Part shown: in pieces, positions 61,475 through 64,000 of the stretch
Layout of the letters: each line of letters begins with the position of its first letter
How positions within the stretch are numbered: position 1 is the stretch's first letter
Source: an archaeon GW2011_AR20
GTDB lineage: Archaea; Nanobdellota; Nanobdellia; SCGC-AAA011-G17; GW2011-AR20
Assembly (NCBI GenBank): GCA_000830315.1
Contig: CP010426.1
Span: forward strand, 713,986-777,985
DNA length: 64,000 bases
Reading direction: 5' to 3'
Notes under the pieces: generated by a model
What the model saw: only the letters and a program-made list of their open reading frames with translations
Told to the model about the DNA's origin: nothing
The model's database searches: none
Position numbers and translations under genes: made by a program

Positions 61475-61898
61475 GTTTATTACTCCATTTTTCTATTTCT
61501 AATTTGTTTAAATGTAATTCTCCACGTCTTGCTTTCTTAATCCAACCCATTAACTCACCTATAGTTTTACCCTCACAATTATCAACTATACGCTGTAAAA
61601 GTTTTTTTTCCTTATCAATTTTTAACGCAACTAAAATCGGTGCAATATTTTTAAATACAACAGCATTACGTTCATAGCCATCAGGTATTTTATGGTTAAG
61701 CACATACTGCAAGAATGGGTCGCTTGTAGTAACTGGGTCTTGGTTTAAAATATTAAAACTTTCATTAGGCTTTTCATCTTGTAATTCTGCTTTTGCAACA
61801 ACAGCTACTTCAGCTAAATCAAATAAATTTTTAGCGGTGTGCATGTCGAGATACCAAACCATATATTGCAACATCAGTTCTTTAGTTAACCAAGTCAT
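61461..61898 (-). CDS. PriCT-like protein of the replication module
   Basis: 145 aa. GYERNAVVFKNIAPILVAL and DNCEGKTIGELMGWIKKARRG resemble the C-terminal (PriCT) part of plasmid/phage primases. Primase-polymerase catalytic motifs are absent. Overlaps the Sm-like gene by four bases (ATGA) and the helicase by 14. Confidence 0.55.
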   Translation of the reverse strand: MTWLTKELMLQYMVWYLDMHTAKNLFDLAEVAVVAKAELQDEKPNESFNILNQDPVTTSDPFLQYVLNHKIPDGYERNAVVFKNIAPILVALKIDKEKKLLQRIVDNCEGKTIGELMGWIKKARRGELHLNKLEIEKWSNKHGII

Positions 61899-62089
61899 TT
61901 CTGCTGCACCTCTTGTATTTCTGATATAGAATTTAAATTAAGATAAACAACTTTACCGAATTTATCTAGGATTTTTACAGAATTTTCATTAACTTCTAAA
62001 ATTAAGCCATGATAAAAAATAGTTTGATTACCAACACTTAAAACAAATCTACATTTTTTATTTTTTAGTTCGTTTGCTATCTCTTTCAT
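61895..62089 (-). CDS. Sm/Hfq-like small protein, 64 aa
   Basis: KKCRFVLSVGNQTIFYHGLI then ENSVKILDKFGKVVYLNLNSI: five-stranded LSm-type barrel signature with the FYHGxI/V turn. Probably RNA- or ssDNA-binding. Overlaps the 49-aa gene before it by 32 bases in another frame. Confidence 0.55.
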   Translation of the reverse strand: MKEIANELKNKKCRFVLSVGNQTIFYHGLILEVNENSVKILDKFGKVVYLNLNSISEIQEVQQK

Positions 62090-62207
62090 TCAGCTTAACC
62101 TCGTTCATAATTTTATCATAAATCTTATTATAAGTTTTAACAAAATATTTATCAAAGTCATTTAAAGAATTAAATTCTTGCTCGTTCAAATCAATGCGTT
62201 CTAACAT
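62058..62207 (-). CDS. small charged protein, 49 aa
   Basis: MLERIDLNEQEFNSLNDFDK then KTYNKIYDKIMNEVK, helical, ending in SKRTKK. ATG 62207 lies about 27 bases after TATA ATTTATAAAAGG (minus strand, 62228-62240): leaderless start of the replication operon. Confidence 0.5.
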   Translation of the reverse strand: MLERIDLNEQEFNSLNDFDKYFVKTYNKIYDKIMNEVKLNERDSKRTKK

Positions 62208-62258
62208 ATAGAAGTGGTTTACCTACCTTTTATAAATTAAATTATTAAAAAATAATAC

Positions 62259-63038
62259 TTAAATGCCAAAACCAGACTTATTTGTATTCCAAGAAATATC
62301 TTTAATATAATCTTCTATAACAATATAATTATTTTTTTCTAATATAATTGTAGTGTTTCTCATATCTATATTTTCTTCTTTATATTTATAATAAGTTAAA
62401 AAATCATTTAATTTTATTCCTAAAGCTTTTTCTATTTCTTCATCATTAAGTTTGATTATATTTCTAGCAGGTCTACCTCTTTCACCAATATATTTTTTAT
62501 CATCATCTATATCTATTTTAATTATATTTTTTTCTTTAAATCTATTTAATCTATTTTGAAAATCATTTGGGCTTCTGAATAATTCTAATATTTTTAATTC
62601 TTCCTTTAAATCTTTTTGTAAAATTTCTCCATTCTTACTCACATTTCTTAATATATTTAAAAATTGGATATCCCTTTCCTTTAGTCCTGCTTCATTCCAG
62701 TTAAGTAATGCTTTATTTATAGTAGAAATTAATTTTTCTATAGCTGTAATTATAAAATAAAATTTAAGATAAGTTTGTATTTTGGCCATAAAGTCTTTTT
62801 TCTCTTTATTATTAAATTTAGAAACATTAGAAAAATATTTATCCCAAAAATCTCTATGAGATAACCCCAATATAATTCTATTTACATCTAGACTAGTAAT
62901 AGAGATTGGTTCATCATTTTCATTTACTACAGCATATTTACCATCATTAGTTTTAAAGATAGTTAATTTTCTTATTTTTTCAATAGCTTGATTAAATAAT
63001 AACTTTCTATTTTCAGATGTATCTTCAATTTTATTCAT
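62259..63038 (-). CDS. winged-helix DNA-binding protein, 259 aa
   Basis: Middle: IQFLNILRNVSKNGEILQKDLKEELKI, then RFKEKNIIKIDIDDDK and GERGRPARNIIKLN, a winged helix with the RGRPxR wing tip. N-terminal 100 residues helical and unassigned. Encoded next to the recombinase; probably regulates the element. Confidence 0.65.
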   Translation of the reverse strand: MNKIEDTSENRKLLFNQAIEKIRKLTIFKTNDGKYAVVNENDEPISITSLDVNRIILGLSHRDFWDKYFSNVSKFNNKEKKDFMAKIQTYLKFYFIITAIEKLISTINKALLNWNEAGLKERDIQFLNILRNVSKNGEILQKDLKEELKILELFRSPNDFQNRLNRFKEKNIIKIDIDDDKKYIGERGRPARNIIKLNDEEIEKALGIKLNDFLTYYKYKEENIDMRNTTIILEKNNYIVIEDYIKDISWNTNKSGFGI

Positions 63039-63083
63039 TCTCTCGCTCGTTCTAATTTCGGACTATCCTAACCTAGAATAGAT

Positions 63084-64000
63084 TTATTTATCTTTATTTA
63101 ATTCTTTTTTAATTATATTAGTCATAAGTTTTTCTAAATAATTTTCAAAATCTAATTCTCTATCTTCAAACCCCCTTTGCATATAACCTAAACTATACTT
63201 GTCTATGCGTTCATTAATATTTTTAAATTTCTTCTCCTGTTCTATTATTGTTAATATATCTAAAGGACGATGGCATTTAGCACAATATTTATTTGAATAT
63301 GGATTTTTATATTTACAAATAGGATCTGGACATATTCTAGGTTGCAGTAATTTCTTTTTTTCTTCTTCTTTTTCTATTATCTCATCTTTTAATAATCCAT
63401 TTTTAATTAAAATCTTTCTTTCAACATCCTCTCCAGACAAATGAACATAAACTTTTGGCATAGTAGAATCTCCAACCCAACCAGCTAAAACTTTTAATTC
63501 TTGTTCTGTATAATCTTTTGCTAATTCTGTAAATCTACTATGTCTTAAAAGATGTGGATAAATATTCTTTTTAATTCCTGCACGAGAACCCCATACTTTC
63601 AATAATTTATTTATGCCTTGAACCTTAAGCACTTCACCAAAATGATTAGTAGATTGATTAACAAAAACAGGACTTTCGGGGTCTTCTTTATATGGGTGGA
63701 TATTTAACCATTCTTTTAAAAAAGGAACGCTAGAAGTTAATCTTAATCTTCTCATTCCTGTTTTACCAGTAAACATTATTTTGATTCCATACTCATCTTC
63801 TTGTATATGCTTTAATTTTAAATTAATTAATTCACCGACCCTACAACCAGAATCATATAAAACCATAATAATTGCTTTGTCTCTTGTATTACTGCATTTA
63901 TTAACCATTTTTTCTATTTCTTCTGGCTTAAGCATTTCTTCTGGCAATTTTCCATTACCTTTACTTCTTTTCCATTTAATTACATCCTCGACTAATTCTT
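63084..64000 (-). CDS. tyrosine recombinase/integrase (Xer-like), 5' end outside window
   Basis: The frame stays open to the right edge, so about the first 80-100 residues are missing; a TTG at 63947 is not the real start. Catalytic residues: Arg in GCRVGELINL, Lys in FTGKTGMRRLRL, HxxR in HLLRHSRFTEL, and Tyr in STMPKVYVHLS. After the core comes a zinc ribbon (CPDPICK, CAKC) and a helical tail. Integrates/excises the mobile element; related to XerA/archaeal viral integrases. Confidence 0.9.
   Translation of the reverse strand, partial: ELVEDVIKWKRSKGNGKLPEEMLKPEEIEKMVNKCSNTRDKAIIMVLYDSGCRVGELINLKLKHIQEDEYGIKIMFTGKTGMRRLRLTSSVPFLKEWLNIHPYKEDPESPVFVNQSTNHFGEVLKVQGINKLLKVWGSRAGIKKNIYPHLLRHSRFTELAKDYTEQELKVLAGWVGDSTMPKVYVHLSGEDVERKILIKNGLLKDEIIEKEEEKKKLLQPRICPDPICKYKNPYSNKYCAKCHRPLDILTIIEQEKKFKNINERIDKYSLGYMQRGFEDRELDFENYLEKLMTNIIKKELNKDK

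Noticed and set aside
63947-63949. TTG as the start of the recombinase
   Set aside because: The frame continues open to the window edge, with core-binding-domain-like residues, so the gene starts outside.

Overview
The window is AT-rich archaeal DNA. The evidence is a split archaeal RNA polymerase (H, B'', B', A', A'') followed by L30e, a NusA-like KH protein, S12, S7 and EF-2, together with archaeal IF5B, S6e and eIF2-gamma, class III (FlaK/PilD-type) pilin signal sequences, BRE/TATA promoters about 27 nt upstream of leaderless starts, and intron-bearing tRNA genes. Small gene size, AT richness, bacterial-type gyrase and many short orphan genes suggest a DPANN lineage (Woesearchaeota/Pacearchaeota-like). 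That placement is inference, not read from a marker tree.

Layout. 1-4.1 kb holds translation initiation genes (IF5B, S6e, eIF2-gamma). 4.1-8.2 kb holds a PD-(D/E)XK-like nuclease, an overlapping HhH-GPD glycosylase gene broken by an in-frame TGA, a radical-SAM-like protein and a site-2-protease-like membrane peptidase. 8.2-13.1 kb is a gyrB / small ORF / HIT / gyrA operon on the minus strand. 13.3-14.3 kb encodes a Tat-signal lytic-transglycosylase-like protein. 14.4-31.5 kb is the classical archaeal RNA polymerase/ribosomal/EF-2 cluster on the minus strand. It is broken twice: by a prenyl-synthase-like gene with small neighbours, and by two tandem copies of a cassette made of a minus-strand gene and a divergent RelB/RelE-type pair. 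RpoA'' carries a complete LAGLIDADG intein.

31.5-36 kb has tRNA-Lys, tRNA-Asp and tRNA-Tyr genes, split by a 3.3-kb accessory segment (AbrB-like regulator, ClpP/SppA-fold protease, IS6-like transposase) bounded by near-identical 16-bp direct repeats. 36-44.6 kb has two pilin-like genes (one apparently starting at AUU), a MacB-type ABC exporter, an RsbW-like ATPase, a SPOUT methyltransferase, and tRNA-Leu followed by two insertions (Fic; a toxin-antitoxin pair). Each insertion ends in a copy of the tRNA-Leu 3' end. TrmI, a PIN-ATPase, a tandem RBBP9-like hydrolase, tRNA-Arg, MscS, a glycosyltransferase and an AbiE-like pair follow.

From about 51.9 kb to the right edge the DNA looks like an integrated mobile element. 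It has a tyrosine recombinase (running off the edge), a winged-helix regulator, an Sm-like small protein, a PriCT/D5 superfamily 3 helicase replication module, zinc-finger microproteins, a coiled-coil membrane protein, a lipoprotein and a block of secreted/membrane proteins. The largest of these, 764 aa, joins an M64-like metallopeptidase to an N-terminal region that may be fusexin (HAP2/Fsx1)-like. That possibility, and the four tRNA genes with introns or insertions at canonical and non-canonical positions, are the most interesting items here.
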